Below, piece after piece: positions 26,185 to 33,271 of a stretch of DNA of 33,271 nucleotides (the stretch's first letter is position 1; each line of letters begins with the position of its first letter). The notes under the pieces were generated by a model. The model had not been told where the DNA came from. It saw nothing but the letters and a program-made list of their open reading frames with translations, and searched no databases. Source of the stretch: Egibacteraceae bacterium (GTDB lineage: Bacteria; Actinomycetota; Nitriliruptoria; Euzebyales; Egibacteraceae); NCBI GenBank assembly GCA_030446745.1, contig JAUJMS010000023.1, positions 1 through 33,271 of the forward strand, in the 5' to 3' direction. Both the position numbers and the translations under genes were made by a program.

Positions 26185-27248
26185 CGCAGGCTGTCCGCCA
26201 GCGCGGCGAGGAAGGCGTCGTTCTCGGCCGGCGTGCCCACCGACACCCGCAGGCAGCCGGCCAGCCGCGGCGCAGCGGAGAAGTCGCGCACGAGGACCCC
26301 GTGGGCGAGCAGCCGGTCGAACAGGTCGGGCACCGCCGTGCGGAACAGCAAGAAGTTCGCCGCCGACGGCCAGACGCGCACGCCGGGCGTCGCCCGCAGC
26401 GCGGCGAACAGGCGGTCGCGTTCCGCGACGAGCTCGGCGACGTGGGCGGTCACCTCGTCGGCCAGCGCCAACGCGACGAGGCCAGCCTCCTGGGTCAGTG
26501 CGTCGAGGTGGTACGGCAGACGGACCTTGCGCAGGTCGTCGACCACCCAGTCGGAGGCGAGCAGGTAGCCGAGGCGCACGCCGGCGAGGCGCCACGCCTT
26601 GGAGAAGGTCCGGCACACGACCAGGCGCGGCAGGTCGTCGAGCAGCGCGGCCGCCGAGACGTCAGGCGTGCCGGCAAACTCGACGTACGCCTCGTCGACG
26701 ACCACCAGCGCACGGCTCTCGTCGTGCAGCGCGCGCACGACGTCGTGGCCGAACGCGACACCGGTCGGGTTGTTGGGACTTGCGACGCAGACGAGGTCCG
26801 GGTCGTTGGCGGCCACCGCGGCCCGCGCGGCGGCGGGCGACAGCACGAAGTCGTCGTCGAGGTCGACCGCAACGCTGTCGGTGTTCGCGACGCGCGCGAT
26901 CAGCGGGTGTGCGGAGTAGCCGGGCCGCACGAGCAGCAGCCGCCGCCCCGGTCCGCCGTAGGCCTGGAACAGCTGCAGCAGCACCTCGTTGGACCCGTTC
27001 GCCGCCCACACGCGCTGCGGGAGCAGGCCGAAGCGCTCCCCGAGCCCGACGCGCAAGGCGGTCGCCCGCCGGTCGGGATAGCGGTTGAGGTCGAGGGCGG
27101 CCAACCGCTTCGCGAGGTGCTCGGCGAACGCCGGCGGCGGCGGGAACGGCGTCTCGTTAGTGTTCAGGCGCACGGGCACGTCGAGCTGCGGCGCCCCGTA
27201 CGGCACGACGCCGGCGAGGTCGTCACGCACCGCGACGCGGTCAGGCAT
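26181..27248 (-). CDS. hisC: Histidinol-phosphate aminotransferase
   Basis: PLP class I/II aminotransferase, seventh step of histidine synthesis, 355 aa. RLNTNETPFPPP starts the fold; AANGSNEVL, SPNNPTG (157-163), VVVDEAYVEFAG and the PLP lysine K217 in CRTFSKAWRLAGVRLGY are all present. The C-terminal GVLVRDFSAAPRLAGCLRVS fits HisC2-type enzymes. The ATG at 27248 overlaps the hisD stop by 8 bases. Intact. Confidence 0.96.
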   Translation of the reverse strand: MPDRVAVRDDLAGVVPYGAPQLDVPVRLNTNETPFPPPPAFAEHLAKRLAALDLNRYPDRRATALRVGLGERFGLLPQRVWAANGSNEVLLQLFQAYGGPGRRLLLVRPGYSAHPLIARVANTDSVAVDLDDDFVLSPAAARAAVAANDPDLVCVASPNNPTGVAFGHDVVRALHDESRALVVVDEAYVEFAGTPDVSAAALLDDLPRLVVCRTFSKAWRLAGVRLGYLLASDWVVDDLRKVRLPYHLDALTQEAGLVALALADEVTAHVAELVAERDRLFAALRATPGVRVWPSAANFLLFRTAVPDLFDRLLAHGVLVRDFSAAPRLAGCLRVSVGTPAENDAFLAALADSLR

Positions 27249-28545
27249 CACCGTCGCGTTCCTCCAGGCGCAGCTGCACCGCACGGACGTGCGCCGGCAG
27301 GTTCTCGGCGGCGCCGAGCGCCGCGACGACGGGGGCGAGCTCGGCCAGTCCCGCACGGCTGTAGTGCACCCAGTTCACCGGAACGAAGAAGTCGTCGGTG
27401 CGCAGGCCGCCGGTGAACCGCGCCGTGCCCCCCGTGGGCAGCGTGTGGTTGGGACCGGCGCAGTAGTCACCGAGCGCCACGGGCGTGTCCGCGCCGACGA
27501 AGATCGCGCCGGCGGCGGAGACCTTCGCGGCCACTGCCGGGGCATTCGCCGTGTGGACCTCGAGGTGCTCGGCGGCGAAGGCGTCGGCGACAGCGACGGC
27601 GTGGTCCAGGTCGTCGACGAGAACGACGCCGCCTTGGCCGGCCAGCGCCGCCCGCACTCGCTCAGCGTGCGGTGTGGTTGCGACCTCGACCGCGAGCGCG
27701 TCGGCGACCGCGGCGGCCAGCCCGGGCGACGGGGTGATGAGCAGGCAGCCGGCGAGCGGGTCGTGCTCGGCCTGCGCGACGAGGTCCGCGGCGACCAGCC
27801 GCGGATCGGCGGTGTCGTCGGCGATGATCGCGACCTCGGTGACGCCGGCCAGCGCGTCGATGCCACAGGCGCCCTCCGCCGAGACCATGCGCTTCGCTTC
27901 GGCGACGAACACGTTACCGGGGCCGACGACCTTGTCGCAGCGGGGCACGGTCGCGGTGCCGTACGCCATCGCGGCGACGGCCTGCGCACCGCCGACCCGC
28001 AGCACCCGGTCGACGCCGACGAGCTCGGCCGCCCCGAGGATCGCTGGGTGCACACTGCCGTCCGGCCCTGGCGGTGTGCACAGCACCACCTCTCCGACGC
28101 CCGCGACGCGAGCGGGTACGACGGTCATGAGCACCGTCGACGGGTAGGCGCCACGCCCCCCGGGGACGTAGACGCCGACACGCCGCAGCGGGCGGTGGCG
28201 CACCCCGACGACCGCGCCGGCGCGTTCAGCGGTCCAGTCGCGCGGCCGGGCGTGTTCGTGGAACCAGCGGATCTGCTCCGCGGCGCGCTCCAACGCGGCG
28301 CGCAGGGCCGGGTCCAGCGCAGCCAGCGCGGCGGCGCGCTCGTCGGCGCCGACGTCCAGCGCCCCACCCGTCCAGCCGTCGTACTCGCGGGTGAAGCGGG
28401 CCACCGCGTCGTCGCCGTCGGCGCGCACCGCGTCGAGGATCGCGCGCACGGTGTCGCGCGCCGCCGCCACGGTGGCCGCCGGCGCACGGGGCAGCCGCCC
28501 GGACGCGTCGGAGCGGTCGCCGCGCAGGTCGAGCGCCGGAAGCAT
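27241..28545 (-). CDS. hisD: Histidinol dehydrogenase
   Basis: Zn/NAD enzyme that makes histidine from histidinol in two oxidations; first gene of the operon. 434 aa. Seen: VYVPGGRGAYPSTVLMT, RVGGAQAVAAMAYGT, CDKVVGPGNVFVAEAKR, and the zinc ligands Gln and His in QAEHDP and Asp in LGDYCAGPNHTLPTGG. The ATG at 28545 has TACAGT ending 8 nt upstream, so the operon transcript appears leaderless, leaving no room for a leader peptide, T-box or riboswitch. Divergent from the Lon-domain gene with 64 bp between starts. Confidence 0.97.
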   Translation of the reverse strand: MLPALDLRGDRSDASGRLPRAPAATVAAARDTVRAILDAVRADGDDAVARFTREYDGWTGGALDVGADERAAALAALDPALRAALERAAEQIRWFHEHARPRDWTAERAGAVVGVRHRPLRRVGVYVPGGRGAYPSTVLMTVVPARVAGVGEVVLCTPPGPDGSVHPAILGAAELVGVDRVLRVGGAQAVAAMAYGTATVPRCDKVVGPGNVFVAEAKRMVSAEGACGIDALAGVTEVAIIADDTADPRLVAADLVAQAEHDPLAGCLLITPSPGLAAAVADALAVEVATTPHAERVRAALAGQGGVVLVDDLDHAVAVADAFAAEHLEVHTANAPAVAAKVSAAGAIFVGADTPVALGDYCAGPNHTLPTGGTARFTGGLRTDDFFVPVNWVHYSRAGLAELAPVVAALGAAENLPAHVRAVQLRLEERDGDA

Positions 28546-28553
28546 CGTCGGGG

Positions 28554-28559
28554 ACTGTA
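28554..28559 (-). promoter_or_regulatory. -10 element of the his-trp operon (leaderless)
   Basis: TACAGT on the minus strand, 8 nt before the hisD ATG. The back-to-back promoter for the Lon-domain gene lies 36 bp away. Confidence 0.5.
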
Positions 28560-28595
28560 GCCGCCATGCCGCAGCGCGCCGAACCGTCGCCGACG

Positions 28596-28601
28596 TAGCC
28601 T
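28596..28601 (+). promoter_or_regulatory. -10 element of the Lon-domain gene (leaderless)
   Basis: TAGCCT, 8 nt before the ATG at 28610; no ribosome site seen. Confidence 0.45.
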
Positions 28602-28609
28602 GGACGGTC

Positions 28610-29251
28610 ATGGAGCTGCCGCTGTTCCCTCTGCACCTCGTGCTGTTTCCCGGCCGTCCGCTGCCGCTGCACGTGTTCGAACAGCGCTACCGCGACCTGC
28701 TGCGCGACTGCCTGGCGGGCGACCGGCGCTTCGGCGTCGTGGCGATCCGCGCCGGCGCCGAGACCGGTGCCGCCGCGGACATCTTCAACGTCGGCACGAT
28801 CGCCGAGATCGAGGCGGTCGAGCACCTGCCCGACGGTCGCGCGAACATCGTGACCCGGGGGGTGCAGCGGTTCCGCGTCGACGCGCTCGTCCCCGGCTCG
28901 TCGTACCTCAAGGCGCGGGTGCAGCCGCTGGAGGAGGCGCCGGCGGGACCCGACGACGAGCAGCGCGCACACGCGCTGCGTGACGTGCTCGTCCCCTACC
29001 TGGCCGGCCTCGGGGCGCCGACCGAGCTGCTCGCCCGGGTCCCCTCCCGTCCGGACGCGCTCGCGTGGCTCGCCGCGGCGGCGCTGCAGGTCGAGGTGCC
29101 CGAGCAGCAGCGGCTGCTCGAGCTGGACCGCTGCGGCAACCGCCTCGACGCGACGCTGAAGATGCTGCGCCGCGAGGCCGGCATCATGCGCCATCTCGGC
29201 GTCGTCGGCTCGCTGACGCCGGCCGACCCGCGCGGCGCCGAACTCAACTAG
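28610..29251 (+). CDS. Lon N-terminal substrate-binding domain protein
   Basis: A 213-aa stand-alone Lon N-domain (LON_substr_bdg/YcaD-like PUA-fold). The start ELPLFPLHLVLFPGRPLPLHVFEQRYR is the family's signature (in pieces: LPLFPLHLVLFPG, LPLHVFEQRYRDL). GRFGVV-like RRFGVVAIR and VGTIAEIEAVEHLPDGRANIV follow, then a helical C-terminal half with EVPEQQRLLELD. No AAA+ or protease domain is present, so it cannot act as Lon itself; such proteins are conserved in actinobacteria with no settled role. The ATG at 28610 has a TAGCCT box 8 nt upstream. Ends 29 nt before the glycosylase gene. Confidence 0.88.
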   Translation: MELPLFPLHLVLFPGRPLPLHVFEQRYRDLLRDCLAGDRRFGVVAIRAGAETGAAADIFNVGTIAEIEAVEHLPDGRANIVTRGVQRFRVDALVPGSSYLKARVQPLEEAPAGPDDEQRAHALRDVLVPYLAGLGAPTELLARVPSRPDALAWLAAAALQVEVPEQQRLLELDRCGNRLDATLKMLRREAGIMRHLGVVGSLTPADPRGAELN

Positions 29252-29280
29252 CCGGTCGCCACCGCGCGCCCGAGCACGGC

Positions 29281-29820
29281 ATGCCTCGCTGCGACTGGGC
29301 CGACGCCGACCCGTTGCTGCGCGTCTACCACGACGACGAGTGGGGCGGGCCGGTCCGCGACGACCGGGGGCTGTTCGAGCGGTTGTGCCTCGAAGGGTTC
29401 CAGGCGGGGTTGTCGTGGCTGACGATCCTGCGCAAGCGCGATCACTTTCGCGCGGCGTTCGCGGGCTTCGACCCTGTGCGCGTGGCCGCCTTCGACCCCG
29501 GCGACGAAGCGCGGCTGCTCGTCGACACGGGCATCGTTCGCAACCGTGCGAAGATCGCCGCCGCGGTGACCAACGCGCGGGCGACGCTGGCGCTGGACTC
29601 GCTGACCGACCTCGTGTGGTCGTTCGCCCCGCCGCCCGCGCCGGCGCCACGCTCCTCCGCCGACGTGCCCGCGTCGACACCGGCGTCGGCGGCGCTGTCC
29701 GTGGCGCTCAAGCGCCACGGGTTCCGCTTCGTCGGACCCACGACCTGCTACGCGCTCATGCAGGCGGCGGGCCTGGTCGACGACCACCTCGCGGGTTGCC
29801 CGGCACGCCGCCGGCCGTGA
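29281..29820 (+). CDS. tag: DNA-3-methyladenine glycosylase I
   Basis: Base-excision repair enzyme removing 3-methyladenine. 179 aa. The Tag zinc site is visible: C4 and H17 at the N-terminus (PRCDW, YHDDEWG) and the His/Cys pair in DDHLAGC near the C-terminus. Also FERLCLEGFQAGLSWLTIL, with the base-recognition Glu in the first helix, VRNRAKIAA, and GFRFVGPTTCYALMQAAGLV. ATG at 29281. Second alkylation-repair-type gene in this window after the YcaQ-like one. The last codons and stop fall in a 25-bp direct repeat. Confidence 0.95.
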   Translation: MPRCDWADADPLLRVYHDDEWGGPVRDDRGLFERLCLEGFQAGLSWLTILRKRDHFRAAFAGFDPVRVAAFDPGDEARLLVDTGIVRNRAKIAAAVTNARATLALDSLTDLVWSFAPPPAPAPRSSADVPASTPASAALSVALKRHGFRFVGPTTCYALMQAAGLVDDHLAGCPARRRP

Positions 29821-29851
29821 CCGCCGCCGGCGCCGCCGGCCGTGACCGCCG
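29806..29851 (+). repeat. 21-bp direct repeat, period 25, over the tag stop codon
   Basis: The sequence CGCCGCCGGCCGTGACCGCC starts at 29806 and again at 29831. The first copy supplies the tag stop codon. The 44 bp to the convergent gene hold no other signal. Confidence 0.75.
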
Positions 29852-29864
29852 GCGGACGTCGCGG

Positions 29865-31533
29865 TCAGGCGGCCACGGCGGCGGGCACGTCGCCGGCGTA
29901 CGGGCACGGCACCAGCGCGGCGAGGCTGCGCATGAACGCGTCGCCGACGGCGGCCGGATCCGCGCCGGCCGGCACGGGGCGCGCGGCGCCCAACACGATG
30001 GTGACCCGGGGTCGACGCCACGGCCGCCAGTCGCGCAAGCCGCCGCGGCCATGCGCGCCGCTCCGGTGCGCGCGCGTCCGAGCGCCGGCCCTGAGATCCT
30101 GCCCTCCGGCGCGAGCCACACATACCCGCCCCGGCGCAGATGCCGCGCGTCGCGGCGGCGGTCGTCTGGGACCTGGTGAGCAGCGCCCCGGACAACGCGA
30201 AGCCGATGCGCGCCAGCGGGTGGCGCTGCGGCTTCGCGACCGGGCGCACCCGGCGGTCCAGGTACACCCCGAGCGGTCCGTCGAGCGCGTTCGGATGGTT
30301 CGCGACGATGACGGCGCCGCCCTCGGGCAGGCGCCCTGCACCCGGATGCGGCAGGCGTGGCGGACGACAACGCGCGCCAGCGCGCAGAAGACGACGCCGC
30401 CGAAGTGCAGCCCGTCGCGGCGGACCGCGGCGAACCGCGCGCCGGCCGCGGCGAGCACGACCATGGCGACGATGACGCCGCGCGTGCCCGCGACGGTGTA
30501 CAGCGTCGGGGCGGCGACCAGCTGCTGCCAGCGTGCCGACCTTCAAGGACCGCGAACGCCGCCGCGAAGTCCTCGGGAAGGCCGCCGCCCGCTGCAGCTG
30601 CGCCTGCGTCGCGATGTACCCGATGGCGGCGCCGGCCCCGAGCACGGCCAAGCCGGCGGTCGCCACCGCGCCGCCCGCGAGCAGCCCCGCGCTGCCGACG
30701 GCGGCCAGCGCCAGGCCGGTCGCGGCACCCGCGCGGCGCTGCACGGCGACGGCGCCCGCGGCGGCACCGGCGCCGAGCGTGGCGAGCAGCAGGCCGTAGC
30801 GGTCCGCGGTTCCGAACAGCGCCGCCGCCATGCGGGCGCCGACCGAGAACAGCATCACGACCGCGACGACGCCGAGCGTCGCGGTCACGACCGTGTCGCG
30901 CCGGGCGCCGGGCGCCGCCACCCGGCGCAGTCCGGCGGTCGCGGACACGGTCGCCGGTCGCACGCGCGGCTGGACGTCCAGCGCCGCGGTCGTGCCCATG
31001 ACGGCTGCCACGGCGAGGTAGCCGGTGGCGGCCACCACGAACGGCGCGAGCGGGCCGACGCGGAGCGCCGCGGCGGCGACGAGCCCGCCGACGGGCAGCA
31101 TCGCGTAGGACGCAACAGCGGTCGCGGTGTTCAGCGCCGGGTAGCCGCTGGGATGGACGCCGGCGGAGATCGCCGACTCCCGGGTGGCGGTGGCGACCGC
31201 CGCGGCCAGCTCGACGACGAGCAGCGCCGCGACGAGCACGGCGACGGACGGCGCGACCGCCACGGTCACGACCGCGGCGGCGCGGGCGACATCGGCGGCG
31301 ACGAGCGTCCGCCGGACGCCGAGCACGCCGGCCCATGGCGCCACCAGGGGGCCGAAGACGACCGCGGGGAGGATCTTCGCGGCGGTCACGAGCGCGACCG
31401 CGAACACCGACCCGTCGGTGATGCGGCCGACGACCGCGACGAGCGCCGCGAAGGTCACCCAGTCGGCGAGCGCACCGACCGCGGCCGTGGTCACGATGCG
31501 GCGGGCGAGCGACTGGCGCAGCACGGTGCGCAT
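29865..31533 (-). pseudogene. MFS transporter fused to PlsC-type acyltransferase, broken by frameshifts
   Basis: From the ATG at 31533 (GGGAGG 5 nt upstream) the frame gives an MFS-like membrane part: ALADWVTFAALVAVVGRITDG, then AAKILPAVVFGPLVAPWAGV, and more helices to GAAIGYIATQAQLQRAAA near 30580. It then changes frame at the GGG at 30575-30577 to PEDFAAAFAVLEG, again to QQLVAAPTLYTVAG and AMVVLAAAGARFA. The acyltransferase follows in pieces: ANHPNALDGPLG (H-x4-D catalytic motif), then WLAPEGRISG, then RPRVTIVLGAARPVPAG and the end at 29865. At least five indels are needed. A transporter-acyltransferase fusion of this order recalls LplT-Aas phospholipid repair, but substrate is unknown. 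Whether it is decayed or mis-sequenced cannot be decided here. Confidence 0.75.
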
Positions 31534-31542
31534 GGGGGCCTC

Positions 31543-31576
31543 CCTTGCCGGCGCCACGGGCGGGCGCCGGCGAAGG
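31543..31576 (-). promoter_or_regulatory. Hairpin just upstream of the MFS-acyltransferase start
   Basis: GCCGGCGCC (31547-31555) pairs perfectly with GGCGCCGGC (31563-31571), loop 7 nt, and can extend with CCTT/AAGG past a bulge. In the minus-strand RNA it ends at the Shine-Dalgarno GGGAGG, so it could modulate initiation, or be a weak terminator for the upstream regulator gene. No T tract. Confidence 0.35.
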
Positions 31577-31608
31577 CCACGGTCGCCCGGCAGGGAGGTG
31601 GGGGCGTC

Positions 31609-31620
31609 GGGGACGTCCCC
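31609..31620. promoter_or_regulatory. 12-bp palindrome (possible operator)
   Basis: GGGGACGTCCCC is a perfect palindrome in the 124-bp gap between the response regulator and the MFS-acyltransferase gene. It could be a regulator site; nothing else supports this. Confidence 0.2.
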
Positions 31621-31657
31621 CAACGGTCCCCGGGATGGGCCCCGAGAGGCCTCAGGG

Positions 31658-32299
31658 TCAGCGGATGTTGCGCTCCGCGGCCCAGCGCGACAGCTGGTGG
31701 CGGTTGGCGAGCTGGAGCTTGCGCAGCACCGCGGAGACGTGTGTCTCGACCGTCTTGACCGAGATGAACAGCCGCGCGCCGATCTCCTTGTAGGTGTAGC
31801 CGCGCGCGACGTGCTGGAGGACCTCGCGCTCGCGCGGGGTCAGCTCCGCAAGCTCGCTGTCGACCGCGGCGACGGGGATCGCGGCGAACGCGTCCAGCAC
31901 GAAGCCGGCGAGCTTCGGCGAGAACACCGCGTCGCCGTCGGCCACGCGCCGGATGGCGTCGACGAGATCGTCGGCGGACACGGTCTTCGTCACGTAGCCG
32001 CGCGCGCCGGCACGGATCACGTCGATGACGTCGACCGCGGCGTCGGAGGCCGACAGCGCGAGGAACGCCGCGTCGCCGCCGCCGTCGCGCACGCCGGTGA
32101 CAACGGCGGCGCCGCCGCCGTCGGGCATGTGCACGTCGAGCAGCACCACCTGGGGTTGCGTCCGCAGGATCTCGGGCACCGCCGTGGCCACGTCCTCGGC
32201 CTCGCCGACGATCCAGACGCGGTTGGCGATCTCGCTGCGGATGCCGGAGCGGAACAGCGCGTGGTCGTCGACGAGGAACACCTTCGTGCGCTCGCGCAT
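31658..32299 (-). CDS. NarL/LuxR-family response regulator
   Basis: A 213-aa regulator. The receiver domain (1-120) has D11/D12, phospho-acceptor D55 (VVLLDVHMPDGG) and Lys in GYVTKTVSADDL. The LuxR HTH (about 150-210) reads LTPREREVLQHVARGYTYKE, then IGARLFISVKTVETHVSAVL and RKLQLANRHQL. It binds DNA as a phospho-dimer. Its ATG lies 7 nt after the stop of the kinase gene upstream, so they form a pair. The next gene downstream, the MFS-acyltransferase, may be a target but there is no direct evidence. Confidence 0.93.
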   Translation of the reverse strand: MRERTKVFLVDDHALFRSGIRSEIANRVWIVGEAEDVATAVPEILRTQPQVVLLDVHMPDGGGAAVVTGVRDGGGDAAFLALSASDAAVDVIDVIRAGARGYVTKTVSADDLVDAIRRVADGDAVFSPKLAGFVLDAFAAIPVAAVDSELAELTPREREVLQHVARGYTYKEIGARLFISVKTVETHVSAVLRKLQLANRHQLSRWAAERNIR

Positions 32300-32306
32300 C
32301 GCGGCA

Positions 32307-33245
32307 TCATCGCACCGCCGGCCCGTCGCGCGGCACGACGAGCTCGACCTCGGTGCCGTCGCCGGGGGTGGAGCGCACCCGCGCCGCGCCACCGCAGCGG
32401 TGCAGCCGGCCGACGATCGACTCGGCGATGCCGCGCCGGTCGGCGGGCACGGCGGCGACGTCGAACCCGGCGCCCCGGTCGCGGACGAACACGCTGACCT
32501 GCGTCGGGGTCGCCTCGGCGTAGACGGCGGCAGTAGCGACGCCGGCGTGCGCGGCGGCGTTGCGCAGCGCCTCGCGGGTCGCGTCGACCAGCGCGCCGAG
32601 GCGGTCGTCGAGCGGCGCGTCGCCGACGGTGACGACCTCGACGGTCAGGGCGGTATCGCGCTCGACCTCGGCCGCCACGCCGGCGACCGCCTGCGCGAAC
32701 GCCGCAGCGGGCGACGTGTCCCCAAGGCGCGAGCGCGCGCCGCTGAGCCAGTCGCGCAGCTCGCGCTCCTGGCGGCGGGCGAGCGCCGCGACCTGCGCCG
32801 GGTCGCCGGCGCGGCGCTGGATCAGCGCGAGCGTCTGGAGCACCGAGTCGTGGAGCACCGCACCGGTCTCGGCGCGCTCCTGCGAGCGGATCCGCTCGGC
32901 ACGTTCGCCGGCGAGACGCTCCGCGAGCGCGCGGCGGGCGGCGTCGTCGCGGCGGATCACCGCGATGCCCCACGCCGCGACGGCGCTGCCGGCGAGGTAG
33001 ATCAGCGCCGCGCCGATCGCGTCGCCGATCGCGTCGCCGACGCCCAGCCGCAGCGCGGCGACGACGGCCAGCACCGTCGCGACGGCCAACCCGCCGGCAG
33101 CGCCGCGCGCGTAGGCGGCGAGCAGCACGGCGGAGAACGGGTAGCCGCCGGCGAAGCCGCGGCCCGCGCCGACCGCGGCGGGGGCCAGCACCGTGGCTGC
33201 GGCGACAGCGAGGTCAGCGGCCAGCCACACCCACGACCGCAGCAC
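32307..33245 (-). CDS. Two-component sensor histidine kinase (N-terminus may extend past window)
   Basis: At least 312 aa. Residues 1-97 form about four membrane helices with no sizeable outer sensor loop, suggesting it senses the membrane or relays another protein's signal. A short coil leads to the HisKA_3-like dimerisation helix with phospho-His H132 in LHDSVLQTLALIQRRAG. A GHKL ATPase domain follows: N box EALRNAAAHAG, G1 VRDRGAGFD, then GIAESIVGRL and GDGTEVEL. The GTG at 33245 is the first possible start in view; the frame stays open to the window's end at 33271, so the true start may lie beyond. A 12-bp tandem repeat (33015-33038) gives the DAIGDAIG sequence between helices. Paired with the LuxR-type regulator. 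Confidence 0.9.
   Translation of the reverse strand: MLRSWVWLAADLAVAAATVLAPAAVGAGRGFAGGYPFSAVLLAAYARGAAGGLAVATVLAVVAALRLGVGDAIGDAIGAALIYLAGSAVAAWGIAVIRRDDAARRALAERLAGERAERIRSQERAETGAVLHDSVLQTLALIQRRAGDPAQVAALARRQERELRDWLSGARSRLGDTSPAAAFAQAVAGVAAEVERDTALTVEVVTVGDAPLDDRLGALVDATREALRNAAAHAGVATAAVYAEATPTQVSVFVRDRGAGFDVAAVPADRRGIAESIVGRLHRCGGAARVRSTPGDGTEVELVVPRDGPAVR
33015..33038 (-). repeat. 12-bp tandem repeat in the kinase gene
   Basis: GATCGCGTCGCC occurs twice in a row, coding for a repeated (G)DAI-G unit between membrane helices; in frame. Confidence 0.6.
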
Positions 33246-33271
33246 CGCCGGCCGAGCGGAAGGCGATCGAG

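Noticed and set aside
28546-28609. Trp or His attenuator, T-box or riboswitch before hisD
   Set aside because: The leader is too short (64 bp to the divergent gene) and the -10 box sits 8 nt from the start codon.

Overview
The window is about 33 kb of very GC-rich chromosome (third codon positions almost all G or C) from an actinobacterium (Actinomycetota). The evidence is a RpsA with a typical actinobacterial core, a PdtaR-type ANTAR response regulator, the order coaE-rpsA-polA-liv-pdtaR-trp-his (as I recall it from Streptomyces and, in part, mycobacteria), a PriA-like HisA with no separate trpF, and many genes that look leaderless (TANNNT 6-8 nt before ATG). The class cannot be fixed by eye; a deep-branching, non-streptomycete lineage seems likely. 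Nothing looks like a phage, IS element, integron or CRISPR array. This is mostly core chromosome.

Layout. (1) 1-2.6 kb, minus: start of moaA, then coaE and rpsA. (2) 2.7-4.9 kb, plus: a YcaQ/AlkX-type DNA glycosylase coupled to an ECF-sigma-like protein that carries its own zinc-finger (ZAS-like) tail. (3) 4.9-7.6 kb, minus: polA. (4) 7.8-13.3 kb: livK (plus), a strong terminator, then livH-livM-livG-livF on minus, a complete branched-chain amino acid (or amide) ABC importer. (5) 13.5-15.6 kb, minus: a 100-aa coiled-coil protein coupled to pdtaR, tRNA-Leu(CAA), and an HNH endonuclease whose reading frame runs straight through the tRNA gene. (6) 15.7-18.0 kb, plus: an anchored unknown protein, a TIGR01777 epimerase-like protein and one or two tiny membrane ORFs. 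(7) 18.1-28.5 kb, minus: one long his-trp operon, hisD-hisC-hisB-hisH-priA-hisF-hisI-trpE-(Trp-operon membrane protein)-trpC-trpB-trpA, in which nearly every stop overlaps the next start as ATGA or GTGA. (8) 28.6-29.8 kb, plus: a Lon-substrate-binding-domain protein and 3-methyladenine DNA glycosylase I. (9) 29.9-33.3 kb, minus: a frame-broken MFS-acyltransferase fusion and a two-component system (LuxR-type regulator and DHp kinase cut near the window edge).

The genes serve central functions: molybdopterin and CoA synthesis, translation, DNA replication and repair, amino acid uptake, and His and Trp synthesis. PriA is the likely shared isomerase of both amino acid pathways. trpD, trpG, hisG and hisE are not in the window.

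The most notable points are the HNH-nuclease frame that contains a whole tRNA-Leu gene, the sigma-ZAS single-chain protein, an exact 30-bp duplication that doubles a metal-binding motif in hisB, and a dense cluster of frameshifts at G/C homopolymers and (CG)n runs confined to the trp half of the operon and to the MFS-acyltransferase gene. The frameshifts are more likely assembly error than biology, but this matters to anyone using these protein sequences.
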